Source: Hymenobacter ginkgonis (GTDB lineage: Bacteria; Bacteroidota; Bacteroidia; Cytophagales; Hymenobacteraceae). Taken from it: 64,000 bases of DNA. The first letter of the stretch is position 1. The number at the start of each line of letters is the position of its first letter. Under the pieces are notes generated by a model. That model ran no database searches. It saw nothing but the letters and a program-made list of their open reading frames with translations, and had not been told where the DNA came from. Both the position numbers and the translations under genes were made by a program. The stretch lies in the NCBI RefSeq assembly GCF_009755225.1, contig NZ_WQKZ01000003.1:1-64000 (forward strand). Direction: 5' to 3'. Below, piece after piece: positions 1-8,883 of the stretch.

Positions 1-1692
1 GGCGCTCGTGGTGTTCACGTCCACATTCGTGAGCCGCGCCGAACGGCCACTGAATGTTACGCACGTTTCATTAGACACGATGCTGGCGCCGCCTGCGGGC
101 AACAGGAATACAGCATATATGCGGTAGCAATACGTTTTGCCGCGCACGAGTCCTGTCCCATTGTTAGTATCGGTAAATGTGGTAGTGGTGGGCGACACGG
201 CGCCCACTTGCACGTAGCCCGAGCCGGCGGGCAAGCCCGTTTGGCACGGGCCCGGCGTGAACGGAAAGGGTCCTTCCTTGCGGAAAATCAATAGCTGACT
301 CGCGTTCTGGCAGGTATAGCGGTCCCAGGTTACGAGGCTCACCAGGCTAGTGCCCGAGGCACCGGGCACCCCGCGCACATTTTGCGGCGGCGGCCCTATT
401 ACCGTGATGCGCACGGTTTTCTCATCAATCAAAATTGGGGCGCCACTCGCCGTACTTGGGCTGTCCTGGGCCTTAAACACCACTGTGTAGGGCTGGTTGG
501 CCACGTTGCTGCAATCGGGCGTCCAGCGGAAAGTGCCGCTGCTAGTGGTGCCCGTGCTGGTTTGCGTAAACGTGGCCGGCGGCAAAATGCCGCTGTAGGC
601 AAACAGCGCAACAGGGGTAGGAGCGCCTTGCGCCCCGGTGCCCACGCCATCGGTAGCCGACACGTTGAGCACCACCGGCGTGCCCGCCACCACGCACACA
701 TCGGGTGGCACGATGAGGGTAGGCGGCAGGTTATTGGTAGCCGTCACGATAATCTGCATGTCCCGAATTACGGTGCCAATCAGCCGAATGCCATTAGCTG
801 TGCGCCGCCATTCTTCCACCGTAAAGGCGATGTTGTAGTAGCCCGCGCGAGCGGGCGCATTCCAGGTAATCTGCCCGTTGTAAGGGTCTTGCACCAGCAG
901 CGCATTAGAGCTGGGGTCGCCGGCCGGCACACCTGTGTAGGGCACCTGCTTAGCACCCGGCACAATACTCTGGTCGTTGGGATACACATAATGGTCGCAA
1001 TCCACAGGCATCGGGCGCTTGCTGGCTATTAGGGCTGCGCTATTGCCATTTACCACCTGCTGGCAGGTACGTAGCTTAAAGGCCAAGGAGTCGCCGTCGG
1101 CATCATAGGCGGCTGGGTTGTGTAAAAACACCTGACCCAGGCCGGCTTTGTCCACGGCCGGGGCACGCAATACGGGCGAGTGATTGAGCCCGTAGGCAGG
1201 GTTGATGGTGACGGTGGAAGAAATGTAAAAGCTGGTGTTCACCGAGTTCACCATGTTGATAATCCCAGCGTTGCGGTTTTCGCCCACAAAACTTACCAAG
1301 TAGGAGCCCGCTCCGGCGTAGGTGTGCTCAAAATCAAAATAAAGCACCTCCGTATCGGCAGTTGAAGCAGCTGCGTCTGAGGTCCGCGTCATCAGGGCGG
1401 TGCCATTCGCGTCTTTGTCATTGCCATTCAGGCCGCTACCGTCACCAAAGTAGACGTAGGTTTCTGGTAGCTCCTGGTGCGCCGGCGCCGATTTATCGCG
1501 GTAAATCGTGAGTCGAAACAGCAGGTGGTTGGGGTTGCCGGTCACGTTATCAACCCGCGACTGAATGTCGCCCGCCCGAATGTGCGTGGCCCACGCGGCC
1601 TGCGGCGCCAGCCAGCCCAACCCCAGTATTACCAATGCCAGCAGCCACGTGGCGCACCGCTTACCTTTCCCACTTTGTAAAAGAAGTTGCAT
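1..1692 (-). CDS. large secreted gliding/T9SS-type adhesin-like protein, N-terminal 564 codons (partial)
   Basis: An open frame runs without a stop from the ATG at 1692 to the window edge, so the C-terminus is missing. The first ~35 residues are a signal peptide (Leu/Val/Gly-rich core, then AAWATHIRAGDI). The ATHIRAGD start of the mature protein is typical of long Bacteroidota surface proteins that carry Ig/PKD-like repeats and end in a type B T9SS sorting domain ('gliding motility-associated C-terminal domain'). The visible part contains Ser/Thr/Gly-rich beta-sandwich sequence, including the stretch LNHSPVLRAPAVD, and several Cys pairs. The sorting domain would lie outside the window, so the T9SS assignment is inference from family resemblance. 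Confidence 0.8.
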   Translation of the reverse strand, partial: MQLLLQSGKGKRCATWLLALVILGLGWLAPQAAWATHIRAGDIQSRVDNVTGNPNHLLFRLTIYRDKSAPAHQELPETYVYFGDGSGLNGNDKDANGTALMTRTSDAAASTADTEVLYFDFEHTYAGAGSYLVSFVGENRNAGIINMVNSVNTSFYISSTVTINPAYGLNHSPVLRAPAVDKAGLGQVFLHNPAAYDADGDSLAFKLRTCQQVVNGNSAALIASKRPMPVDCDHYVYPNDQSIVPGAKQVPYTGVPAGDPSSNALLVQDPYNGQITWNAPARAGYYNIAFTVEEWRRTANGIRLIGTVIRDMQIIVTATNNLPPTLIVPPDVCVVAGTPVVLNVSATDGVGTGAQGAPTPVALFAYSGILPPATFTQTSTGTTSSGTFRWTPDCSNVANQPYTVVFKAQDSPSTASGAPILIDEKTVRITVIGPPPQNVRGVPGASGTSLVSLVTWDRYTCQNASQLLIFRKEGPFPFTPGPCQTGLPAGSGYVQVGAVSPTTTTFTDTNNGTGLVRGKTYCYRIYAVFLLPAGGASIVSNETCVTFSGRSARLTNVDVNTTSA

Positions 1693-1812
1693 AAACTATC
1701 GGTTTGAGCTTCTACTAACGCGCGCAAAAATTGAGCCTTTTACCCTAGCCGCTGTGCCCAATTGCGTATTTGGGTATTTTGGGTAAATAATTTACTTAAA
1801 GTAAGTAAAAAA

Positions 1813-1862
1813 ATAAAGGTATTGGTACGCGAATTAGCTAATTCGCGTACCAATACCTTTAT
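1813..1862 (-). terminator. 50-bp perfect spacerless palindrome, probable terminator
   Basis: Every base from 1813 to 1862 pairs with its mirror position (centre 1837/1838, GAATTAG|CTAATTC), with no spacer. On the minus strand it follows the end of the esterase gene and is followed by a T-rich run (TATTTTTTTAC), as expected of an intrinsic terminator. Confidence 0.75.
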
Positions 1863-1879
1863 CTAGAAAAAGCAGCCTT

Positions 1880-3085
1880 TTAATACTTGCTAATAAATGC
1901 ATACGCCCCCAACGTATAAGCCGTGGCCGACGAGAAATGGTTGCCGCCCTGAATAGGGTGTAGCTCGACCTGCGTAGCGCCGCGCTTCTGCATGGCGTCG
2001 TAGGCATCCTGCGAGTTGAAAAACGGCACGTAGTCGTCGGCTGTGCCGTGGAAGAGTGCCAGCGGCGCTGTCGGCTTCCAATCGTAGATGTCGTTATCGA
2101 CGAGGGCTGCCTTGAGTGCGACATCCGAATCGTTTAGCACTGCTTGGCGGAACGGGGTAGCAAATAATTGGCTCTGCTGGCTAGGCACTTCCGAAAACGG
2201 GTCGGCCTGCAACTGGGTGGCGTAAGGCTCTTGGTAATAAAAGGAGAACGGCCGGTTGAGTGCATAAATACGGTCGTAGGTGCGCAGCACCCACACGTAG
2301 CTGCTTAAAAAGCTAAGCGGCTGCGTGGCCTGCAAAATGTAGCGCGCAAACGCCGTTTTATGGTAGGCACCTGCGCCGGGCGCGCTGGCCGTTACGGGTA
2401 GGGTAGCGGCATATTTTTCCTCCAGCAATTTGTGCAGCGCCATGGTAGCGTAGCCGCCTTCCGAATAGCCAAGTAGGAAGTTTTTTTGGTTGACAAGCAC
2501 GCTCTGCTGCTGGCAAAATTCGCGCGCAGCGCGCAGCATATCAGCCGAAGTCGAAGCCAGTGAGGCGGCGTGCTCGTAGGGGTGGGGTAGGGCCTTGGAG
2601 GCGCCGTAGCCCAGGTAGTCGGGCGCCGACACCACGTAGCCCGTCGAGGCCAGCACCGACACCACCGACCACACGTCGCTGCCCGAAGCGTAGTACGACG
2701 GCGCCTGGCCTTCGCTGCTGGGCGCCAGCGTGCCGTGCTGGTAGCTAAGCAGGGGCAGGGCCGTGGTGGCCACCGGCACCAGCACCGCGCCCGAAGCCGT
2801 CGTCTCCTGCCCATCGGGCGTATGGGTGTGGTACGTGAGGCGGTACACCCGGATGGGATATTTCACCAAGGCGCCCGCCAGCGGCACGCCCTGCACACGG
2901 CCAGCCAGGGTAGCGGTGCTGTACTCGCCAATCAACGTGCTGCCCGTGAGTACATTGGTTTCGGTGACGGGGGTAGCACTGACGGGGTCGGGCGCATTGC
3001 TTTTGCAGGCGGGCGTGGCCAGCAAGGCAGCGTAGAGCCACACCAAACGCGCCTTAGCCAAGAGAGGAAAACGAGATATAAACAC
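1880..3085 (-). CDS. secreted alpha/beta-hydrolase lipoprotein (secretory lipase/esterase-like)
   Basis: A 401-residue protein with a hydrophobic leader ending in LLATPAC, so Cys27 may be a lipidated residue. The fold is alpha/beta hydrolase: oxyanion region YQHGTL (115-120), nucleophile elbow GYSEGG with Ser208, acid Asp350/351 in LFHGTADDYVPF, and His383 in GGNHFS. The GxSxGG elbow and overall layout fit the secretory-lipase/prolyl-peptidase-like esterases of Bacteroidota. Translation probably starts at GTG 3085: an in-frame TAG lies just upstream and the next ATG comes too late. The gene is divergent from argS. Substrate unknown. Confidence 0.82.
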   Translation of the reverse strand: MFISRFPLLAKARLVWLYAALLATPACKSNAPDPVSATPVTETNVLTGSTLIGEYSTATLAGRVQGVPLAGALVKYPIRVYRLTYHTHTPDGQETTASGAVLVPVATTALPLLSYQHGTLAPSSEGQAPSYYASGSDVWSVVSVLASTGYVVSAPDYLGYGASKALPHPYEHAASLASTSADMLRAAREFCQQQSVLVNQKNFLLGYSEGGYATMALHKLLEEKYAATLPVTASAPGAGAYHKTAFARYILQATQPLSFLSSYVWVLRTYDRIYALNRPFSFYYQEPYATQLQADPFSEVPSQQSQLFATPFRQAVLNDSDVALKAALVDNDIYDWKPTAPLALFHGTADDYVPFFNSQDAYDAMQKRGATQVELHPIQGGNHFSSATAYTLGAYAFISKY

Positions 3086-3219
3086 GCGGAAAAAGTTAGT
3101 TACCTATAAAATCAATCCGCTAACGCCCGTTAGCCGCCGGGGCGTTCCGTGGGTGCTGCCAAAAACGCGCCCTACCCCCCTTGCACAGCCGCGGCTTTAC
3201 TGGGCCGGCCCCCTCGCCG

Positions 3220-3227
3220 TACCTTTG
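3220..3227 (+). promoter_or_regulatory. Bacteroidota -7 box of argS (TACCTTTG)
   Basis: TACCTTTG matches the TAnnTTTG consensus exactly and ends only 5 bases before the GTG at 3233. It therefore supports that start codon over the in-frame ATG at 3149, and implies a very short mRNA leader. Confidence 0.65.
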
Positions 3228-3232
3228 CCCTC

Positions 3233-5026
3233 GTGCAACAGCTTGAACAAAACCTAAAAACCGCCCTGCAAGCGGCCGCGCAGGCCGTTTTTGGTCAGGA
3301 AATTCCCGTCGCCAACCTCGTTTTGCAGCCTACGCGCAAGGAGTTTGCCGGCAGCTTTACCCTCGTCACGTTTTCGCTTACCAAAGCCTTCGGCAAAGGC
3401 CCCGAGCAGCTCGGCCAAGCCCTGGGCGAGTGGCTGCTAGCCAACGCGCCCGCCGTGCGCGGCTACAACGTGGTAAAGGGTTTTCTCAACATCGAACTGG
3501 CCGATGCCGAGTGGCTTACCCTCTTCGGAGAGCTGTACCGCCAGCCGGCCGGCGCGCCCGTGCCCACCGGCGGCCCGCAGCAGGTGGTAGTCGAGTATTC
3601 CTCGCCTAATACTAATAAGCCCCTGCACCTGGGCCACTTGCGCAATAACTTCTTGGGCTACAGCGTGGCCGAGATTTTGAAGGCTACCGGCGCCACCGTC
3701 ACCAAAGCCAACTTGGTGAACGACCGCGGCATCCACATCTGCAAGTCGATGATTGCCTACCAGCGCTTTGGCGCCGGCGAAACGCCCGACAGCTCGGGCA
3801 TGAAAGGCGACCACCTGGCCGGCAAATATTACGTGCTGTTTGAGAAGCACTACCGCGAAGAAATTAAGCAGCTCGAAGCCGAGGGGGTAGCGAATGATGT
3901 GGCCAAGAAGCAGGCCCCGCTGATGCTCGAAGCCCAGCAGATGCTCCAGCAGTGGGAGGCCGGCGACGAGGAGGTAATGGCTCTCTGGCACCGCATGAAC
4001 GGCTGGGTGTACGATGGCTTCAACGCCACGTACCGCAATATCGGCGTCGATTTCGACAAGTTTTACTACGAGTCGGGCACCTACCTGCTGGGCAAGGAGC
4101 GGGTGGAAGAAGGCCTGCAAAAAGGCGTGTTCTTCAAGAAGGAAAATGGCTCGGTATGGGTGGACCTCCAGGCCGAAGGTCTCGACGAAAAGCTGCTGTT
4201 GCGTGCCGACGGCACCAGCGTCTACATCACCCAGGACCTAGGCACGGCCGAGCTCAAGTACCATGATTTTCACTACGACAGCAGCATCTACGTCATCGCC
4301 GACGAGCAGAACTACCACATGCAGGTGCTGCAAGCCACGCTCAAAAAGCTGGGCAAGCCCTACGCCGCTGCCATTCATCACCTCAGCTACGGCATGGTCG
4401 ATTTGCCCTCGGGCAAAATGAAATCGCGCGAGGGCACGGTAGTAGACGCCGACGAACTGGTGAAAGAGGTGGAAGATGCCGCTAAAGCCGCCACCCTCGA
4501 AAAAGGCAAAACTGAGGGCCTGAGCGATGAAGAACTTGACCAGCTCTACCACACGCTGGGCCTGGGCGCACTCAAATACTACTTGCTGAAAGTGGACCCC
4601 AAAAAGCGGATGCTTTTCAACCCCGAGGAGTCGGTACGGCTGGAGGGCGATACGGGGCCATTCGTGCAATACAGCTACGCCCGAATTTCTAAAATTCAGC
4701 GCGATGCGGAGGAAACAGGTGTAGTCAAAACCGATGATTTCAGCCAGCTTGACGAGTTGCAAGCTACTGAAGGCGAGTTGATTCAGCAGTTGGCTGGTTA
4801 TGCTGGCGTGGTAGCTGAAGCAGCCCGCACGCTTTCGCCCGCGGTGGTGGCGCAGTACGCCTATGATGTGGCTAAAAGCTACAACCGCTTTTACACCGAG
4901 GTGCCCATTTTGAAAGAGACTGACCCGCTAAAAAAATCTTTCCGCGTCGCCCTTTCGGCCAAGACTGCCGAAACAATCAAAACCAGTCTTGGCCTGCTCG
5001 GCATCGACGTGCCTGAGCGCATGTAA
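3233..5026 (+). CDS. argS: arginyl-tRNA synthetase
   Basis: Class I aminoacyl-tRNA synthetase that charges tRNA-Arg, 597 residues from GTG 3233, the normal family length. Order: N-terminal Arg-S add-on domain (1-110), Rossmann core with HIGH signature HLGH (132-135, after PNTNKP), KMSKS-like loop KMKSREG (about 395-402), then the helical anticodon-binding DALR domain ending VPALFQ-free at PERM. The frame is open upstream to an ATG at 3149, but those residues do not resemble ArgRS and lie upstream of the -7 box, so I start at GTG. Cytoplasmic, essential; no operon partner visible. Confidence 0.95.
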   Translation: MQQLEQNLKTALQAAAQAVFGQEIPVANLVLQPTRKEFAGSFTLVTFSLTKAFGKGPEQLGQALGEWLLANAPAVRGYNVVKGFLNIELADAEWLTLFGELYRQPAGAPVPTGGPQQVVVEYSSPNTNKPLHLGHLRNNFLGYSVAEILKATGATVTKANLVNDRGIHICKSMIAYQRFGAGETPDSSGMKGDHLAGKYYVLFEKHYREEIKQLEAEGVANDVAKKQAPLMLEAQQMLQQWEAGDEEVMALWHRMNGWVYDGFNATYRNIGVDFDKFYYESGTYLLGKERVEEGLQKGVFFKKENGSVWVDLQAEGLDEKLLLRADGTSVYITQDLGTAELKYHDFHYDSSIYVIADEQNYHMQVLQATLKKLGKPYAAAIHHLSYGMVDLPSGKMKSREGTVVDADELVKEVEDAAKAATLEKGKTEGLSDEELDQLYHTLGLGALKYYLLKVDPKKRMLFNPEESVRLEGDTGPFVQYSYARISKIQRDAEETGVVKTDDFSQLDELQATEGELIQQLAGYAGVVAEAARTLSPAVVAQYAYDVAKSYNRFYTEVPILKETDPLKKSFRVALSAKTAETIKTSLGLLGIDVPERM

Positions 5027-5046
5027 TGCTTAAAAAATAAAAAAGG

Positions 5047-5148
5047 AGAACGTCATGCTGAGCTTGCCGAAGCAGTTCTACCGCGCCTTTGAAGTAGTAA
5101 TCTCAGCGGCGCGGTAGAGCTGCTTCGGCAAGCTCAGCATGACGTTCT
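5047..5148. repeat. REP-like intergenic palindrome R1 (long form)
   Basis: Arms of 41 bases with a single mismatch and a ~20-base loop. The outer part of each arm is AGAACGTCATGCTGAGCTTG or its complement. It fills most of the argS to LOG-gene gap. The same core recurs at 12180, 15568, 21154 and 45881, so it belongs to a dispersed family; it may also act as the argS terminator. Confidence 0.8.
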
Positions 5149-5178
5149 TACTTATCAATAGTATAAGTAATTGACTTT

Positions 5179-5760
5179 ATGAACAGCGTAGCAGTGTACT
5201 GCGGCTCTAGCAGCGGCAACCAGGAAATTTATACCCAGCAAGCCCAGGAAATGGGCCGCGAGCTGGCGCGGCGCGGCCTTACCCTTGTGTATGGCGGCGG
5301 CTGCGTGGGCCTGATGGGCACCATCGCCGACGCTGTGCTGGCGGAGGGGGGTAAGGTTATCGGCGTCATTCCCGGCTTTTTGGCTGATAAAGAGCTGGCG
5401 CACAAAGGCTGCACCGAGTTGCACGTGGTCGAAACCATGCACCAGCGCAAGCTGCTAATGGCCGACCTGGCCGAAGGATTCGTGGCCATGCCCGGCGGTT
5501 TTGGCACCCTCGAAGAGCTGTTTGAAGTGCTGACCTGGGGCCAACTTGGTCTGCACGGCAAGCCCGTAGGCCTGCTCAATATCCAAGGTTTTTACGACGC
5601 GCTGCTGGCCCTGCTCGACCACATGAGCGCCGAGGCCTTTCTGCGCAGCGAAAACCGCGGCCAAGTGCTCCAAAATGTGAGCGCTGTAGCCCTGCTCGAC
5701 GCCATGGCGCAGTACAAGCCCCAGCGCCTGGAAAAATGGCTAACGCCGGAGCGAAGCTAG
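5179..5760 (+). CDS. LOG-family nucleoside 5'-monophosphate phosphoribohydrolase
   Basis: 193 residues, Rossmann-like fold of the TIGR00730/LOG family. Visible motifs: YCGSSSG near the N-terminus, LVYGGGCVGLMG (36-47) and the diagnostic PGGFGTLEE (105-113), which carries catalytic and phosphate-binding residues. Family members release the base from cytokinin-type or other nucleoside monophosphates; in bacteria they are often annotated as 'lysine decarboxylase-like', which is a historical error. Single cistron between R1 and a bidirectional terminator. Physiological substrate not deducible. Confidence 0.9.
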   Translation: MNSVAVYCGSSSGNQEIYTQQAQEMGRELARRGLTLVYGGGCVGLMGTIADAVLAEGGKVIGVIPGFLADKELAHKGCTELHVVETMHQRKLLMADLAEGFVAMPGGFGTLEELFEVLTWGQLGLHGKPVGLLNIQGFYDALLALLDHMSAEAFLRSENRGQVLQNVSAVALLDAMAQYKPQRLEKWLTPERS

Positions 5761-5781
5761 GCACCGCCTGTAGCTACGACT

Positions 5782-5823
5782 AAAAAACGTCCTGCCGACC
5801 GCAGGGAAGCAGGACATTTTTTG
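5782..5823. terminator. bidirectional terminator between LOG gene and egtB-like gene
   Basis: TAAAAAAC, then stem GTCCTGC (5789-5795) / GCAGGAC (5809-5815), then ATTTTTTG. A-run and T-run on either side make it usable from both converging genes. The stem bases match the short form of the REP-like family. Confidence 0.75.
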
Positions 5824-5837
5824 TTGACGCGAATGAA

Positions 5838-7163
5838 TTACCGCGCTAGGCGCAAACCTGTAAATTGCCAGCGCTTATCGGCGTGGAAAAAATTGCGATA
5901 CGTGAGGCGAATATGGCTCTCGGGCGTAGCGCACGAGCCGCCGCGCAGCACGAGCTGGTTTATCATGAATTTGCCGTTGTACTCACCCAGGGCGCCGGCT
6001 GCGCGTTGGTAGCCGGGGTAGGGGTGGTAGGGCGAATACGTCCACTCCCAACAGTCGCCGAGCAGTTGGTGGCACTGCGTGGGGTCGGCGTCGGCAGGCA
6101 GGGGTAGGGGGTCGAAATGGCCACTTTCCAGCCAGTTGCCGCCAGCCGCTGTAGCACCAAAGTGGCGGGCGGCCACTTCCCATTCGGCCTCGGTGGGTAG
6201 GCGCCCCCCAGCCCACTGGGCATAGGCATCGGCCTCGTAGAAGCTAATATGCGACACCGGCGCGGCGGGGTTGAGCGGTGCCAGGCCGGTAGGGCCATAG
6301 CGTAGCCACTGCCCGTCAGCAGTTTGCGACCAGTAGAGCGGCGCGCGCCAGCCCTCGCGGTTCACCAAGTCCCAGCCCTCGCCCAGCCAGAACTGGAACT
6401 GCTGGTAGCCGCCCGACTCGATGAATTGCAGAAAATCGCCGTTCGTAACCAACCGGTTTTGCAGCTCGAAGGGTGCCACCAGCACCTCGTGCACGGGCAG
6501 CTCATTATCAAATGCAAAGCCTTCTTGCTGGTGCCCAATGGGGTAAATATTGCCCGGCACCGGCAGCCAGCTAGCGCCGAAATTGGCGCCATCGGTAGGC
6601 GCTGAGGCAGATTTGCTGGCTAGCTCGGCCGCCGTTAAGTAGCCAGGTGCCAGCGGGTTGGTGCTAAGGATGTATTTGATGTCGGTAGCCAGCAGCTCTT
6701 GGTGCTGCTGCTCGTGGTGCAGGCCCAGCTCTACCAGTTCGGTAGCAGCGGCAGGCAGCTCGGCTAGCTTGGCCAGCAGGGCGGCCATGTGCTCGTCTAC
6801 GTAGGCGCGGTAGCGGTACACATCGGCCAGCGGCGGGCGCGAAAGCGTGCCGCGGTCAGCTCGGTTTACCCTGGAGCCTAGCGAGTTATAGTACGAGTTA
6901 AACAAGTAAGCATACTCGGGGTGAAACACCTCGTATTCTGGCACAAACTGCTTGAGCAGCATTGTTTCCCAAAACCAGGTAGTGTGGGCCAAGTGCCACT
7001 TGGGCGGGCTCACGTCGAGGTTGGGCTGCACCACGGTGTCTTCGGGCAGCAGGGGTAGCACCAAGGCTACCGACTGCGCCCGCACCGCTTGGTAGTGGGT
7101 AGCCAAGGCCGACGTAGCCACCGCGGGCTGAGCCGAGGAAACGAGAGAAACGGGAAGAGCCAT
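5838..7163 (-). CDS. egtB: EgtB-like non-heme iron sulfoxide synthase (ergothioneine-type)
   Basis: 441 residues. N-terminal DinB-like four-helix domain holds the iron ligands typical of EgtB: HLAHTTWFWE (His57/His60) and LHHEQQHQE (His150/His154). The C-terminal half is a formylglycine-generating-enzyme-like domain, with PVSHISFYEADAYAQWAGG, RLPTEAEWE and the terminal RLTYRNFFHADKRWQFTGLRLAR. EgtB couples hercynine to gamma-glutamylcysteine or cysteine in ergothioneine synthesis. No egtD methyltransferase lies in the window, so a related role (for example a selenoneine-type or other C-S bond former) cannot be excluded. Transcribed divergently from the KGG gene. Confidence 0.85.
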   Translation of the reverse strand: MALPVSLVSSAQPAVATSALATHYQAVRAQSVALVLPLLPEDTVVQPNLDVSPPKWHLAHTTWFWETMLLKQFVPEYEVFHPEYAYLFNSYYNSLGSRVNRADRGTLSRPPLADVYRYRAYVDEHMAALLAKLAELPAAATELVELGLHHEQQHQELLATDIKYILSTNPLAPGYLTAAELASKSASAPTDGANFGASWLPVPGNIYPIGHQQEGFAFDNELPVHEVLVAPFELQNRLVTNGDFLQFIESGGYQQFQFWLGEGWDLVNREGWRAPLYWSQTADGQWLRYGPTGLAPLNPAAPVSHISFYEADAYAQWAGGRLPTEAEWEVAARHFGATAAGGNWLESGHFDPLPLPADADPTQCHQLLGDCWEWTYSPYHPYPGYQRAAGALGEYNGKFMINQLVLRGGSCATPESHIRLTYRNFFHADKRWQFTGLRLAR

Positions 7164-7280
7164 AAACGCAGGAAATAAGCGGCGCCAGATGAGAGCCAGG
7201 CGAGTAGGTGCTAAACCGCTGCCATGGGCTTAGGGTTGCGGCGGCCCAGCCAGTGGGGTAATAGCCAGGGGGTAGGCCGG

Positions 7281-7288
7281 CAAATTTA
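7281..7288 (-). promoter_or_regulatory. -7 box TAAATTTG upstream of egtB
   Basis: Perfect TAnnTTTG on the minus strand, about 118 bases upstream of the egtB-like ATG, with a TTTTG tract 16-20 bases further upstream as a possible -33 element. This predicts a leader of roughly 110 bases. Confidence 0.5.
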
Positions 7289-7405
7289 ACCGGAAAGAAA
7301 CGCGCAAAAGGAATTTCTGCTATGCTAACGTGGTTTGCAAAGTCCACTACTTAAGCTAGCTGCAGCGAAAAACTGCCATTTGTTAGTCGTTTTTTTTCTT
7401 TAAAT

Positions 7406-7687
7406 ATGTCTATTGAAAACAAGGAAGTTGCCCGGTTGGAAGAGCTGCATAATGGCAACGAAATATTGACTAAGCGCCCCGCGCGGCGCATTGGCGAGAA
7501 AAGCCGCCGGGGCTTCGCCGCCATGTCGCCCGAGCAGCAGCGGCGCATCGCCAGCGAAGGTGGCCGGGCCTCGCACGAGAGCGGCCGGGGCCACCGGTTC
7601 TCCTCCGAAGAAGCCCGCGCTGCGGGCCGCAAAGGGGGCCAAATTAGCCGTCGGGGTAAGAAAAAGTCGGACTCGAACAAGGCATAA
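7406..7687 (+). CDS. KGG-repeat stress-type small protein
   Basis: 93 residues, very basic. Contains the KGG/Con-10-like glycine repeats: RRGFAAMSPEQQRRIASEGG, then ASHESGRGHRFSSEEARAAGRKGGQISRRG. Such proteins accumulate during stress or spore/desiccation responses in various bacteria; molecular role unknown. It has its own start 28 bases before menC's promoter box and is separated from egtB by a 242-base divergent control region. Confidence 0.8.
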   Translation: MSIENKEVARLEELHNGNEILTKRPARRIGEKSRRGFAAMSPEQQRRIASEGGRASHESGRGHRFSSEEARAAGRKGGQISRRGKKKSDSNKA

Positions 7688-7701
7688 GCGCTTAGGGGCC
7701 G

Positions 7702-7709
7702 CACCTTTG
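7702..7709 (+). promoter_or_regulatory. -7-like box of menC (CACCTTTG)
   Basis: CACCTTTG differs by one base from TAnnTTTG and sits 5 bases before the ATG at 7715, the same geometry as argS. Confidence 0.4.
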
Positions 7710-7714
7710 CCCCT

Positions 7715-8779
7715 ATGTTGATGCTTTCTTATGAGCGCCGGGCGCTGCGCTTTAATTTTCCGGCCCGCACTTCGCGCGGCGCGCTCACCGAGCACGTAGC
7801 CTACTACCTGAAGCTGCACGACCACCGGCAGCCGCAGGTAGTAGGTTGGGGCGAGGCCGCCCCACTGGCTGGACTCAGCCTTGATTACCTCACCGATTTT
7901 GAGCAGCGCGTGAACCTGCTGTGCCTGCATTTCAGCCGCGATGGCATGGCCGAGTTCACGCTGGAGCAAGCCTCCCAGATGCTGCCCACGCTGCCTTCGC
8001 TGCGCTTTGCCCTCGAAACGGCTGTGCTGGACCTGTACCACGGCGGGCGGCATCAGCTGTATACTAACGCTTTTAGCCAAGGGCAAGCTGGCATCCCCAT
8101 CAATGGCCTGGTATGGATGGGCGACGCCGAATTTATGCGTACCCAAATCAGGCAGAAGCTGGCTGCGGGTTACTCGTGCCTGAAGCTAAAAATCGGCAGC
8201 TTAGATTTTGAAACCGAATTGCGGCTGCTGGCCGAAATCAGGGCCGAAGCCGGCCCCGACCAGCTAGTCCTGCGCGTGGATGCCAATGGCGCATTTGCCC
8301 CGGCCGATGCATTGTCTAAACTCGAGCGGCTGGCGCGCTTCGACATTCACTCCATCGAGCAGCCGATTGCGGCCGGGCAGTGGACGGCCCTGGCCGAATT
8401 ATGCTGCCACTCGCCCATTCCGATTGCGCTCGACGAGGAGCTGATTGGCCTCACCGACTCCGCACAGCAGGAGCAACTGCTGGCCACCGTACGCCCCGCC
8501 TACGTGGTGCTGAAGCCTACGCTGCTGGGCGGCCACGCCGCCACCCGCCGCTGGATAAGCCTGGCCAACCAGCACCAAATTGGCTGGTGGATAACCTCGG
8601 CCTTGGAGTCGAATATTGGCCTCAACGCCGTGGCCCAGCTCACGGGCGAGTATGAGGTGGCGGGCTTTGCGCAGGGGCTGGGCACGGGGCAGCTCTATCA
8701 TAATAACCTGGCTGCGCCGCTCCAGATTCGGGCGGGTGCCCTGCACTACGACCCCGCCGGAAACTGGGAGCGACCGTAG
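7715..8779 (+). CDS. menC: o-succinylbenzoate synthase (enolase superfamily)
   Basis: 354 residues. Muconate-lactonising subgroup of the enolase superfamily: KxK at Lys157/Lys159 (CLKLKIG), metal ligands Asp189 (RVDANGAF), Glu215 (SIEQP), Asp240 (ALDEEL), and catalytic Lys267 (VLKP). The pattern fits MenC, which dehydrates SHCHC to o-succinylbenzoate in menaquinone synthesis, the normal quinone in Bacteroidota. No other men genes are adjacent, and dipeptide epimerases share these motifs, so the assignment rests on overall resemblance. Confidence 0.8.
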   Translation: MLMLSYERRALRFNFPARTSRGALTEHVAYYLKLHDHRQPQVVGWGEAAPLAGLSLDYLTDFEQRVNLLCLHFSRDGMAEFTLEQASQMLPTLPSLRFALETAVLDLYHGGRHQLYTNAFSQGQAGIPINGLVWMGDAEFMRTQIRQKLAAGYSCLKLKIGSLDFETELRLLAEIRAEAGPDQLVLRVDANGAFAPADALSKLERLARFDIHSIEQPIAAGQWTALAELCCHSPIPIALDEELIGLTDSAQQEQLLATVRPAYVVLKPTLLGGHAATRRWISLANQHQIGWWITSALESNIGLNAVAQLTGEYEVAGFAQGLGTGQLYHNNLAAPLQIRAGALHYDPAGNWERP

Positions 8780-8883
8780 GTTTTGCTGGCGCTTAGCAAG
8801 GGGGGGAGGGAGTAGCTAGCAGGGCTTGGTTAGCTGGGTAACTCGTTGTAGCTTTAGGTGTTCCCACCGCTCTGCTGCATGCC

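Noticed and set aside
3437..4120. 227-codon minus-strand frame inside argS
   Set aside because: Shadow of argS; composition follows the opposite codon positions and no motif is seen.
7400..8146. 248-codon open frame on the minus strand across the KGG gene and menC
   Set aside because: It is antisense to two well-supported genes, has no family resemblance, and results from GC-rich codon use opposite real coding sequence.
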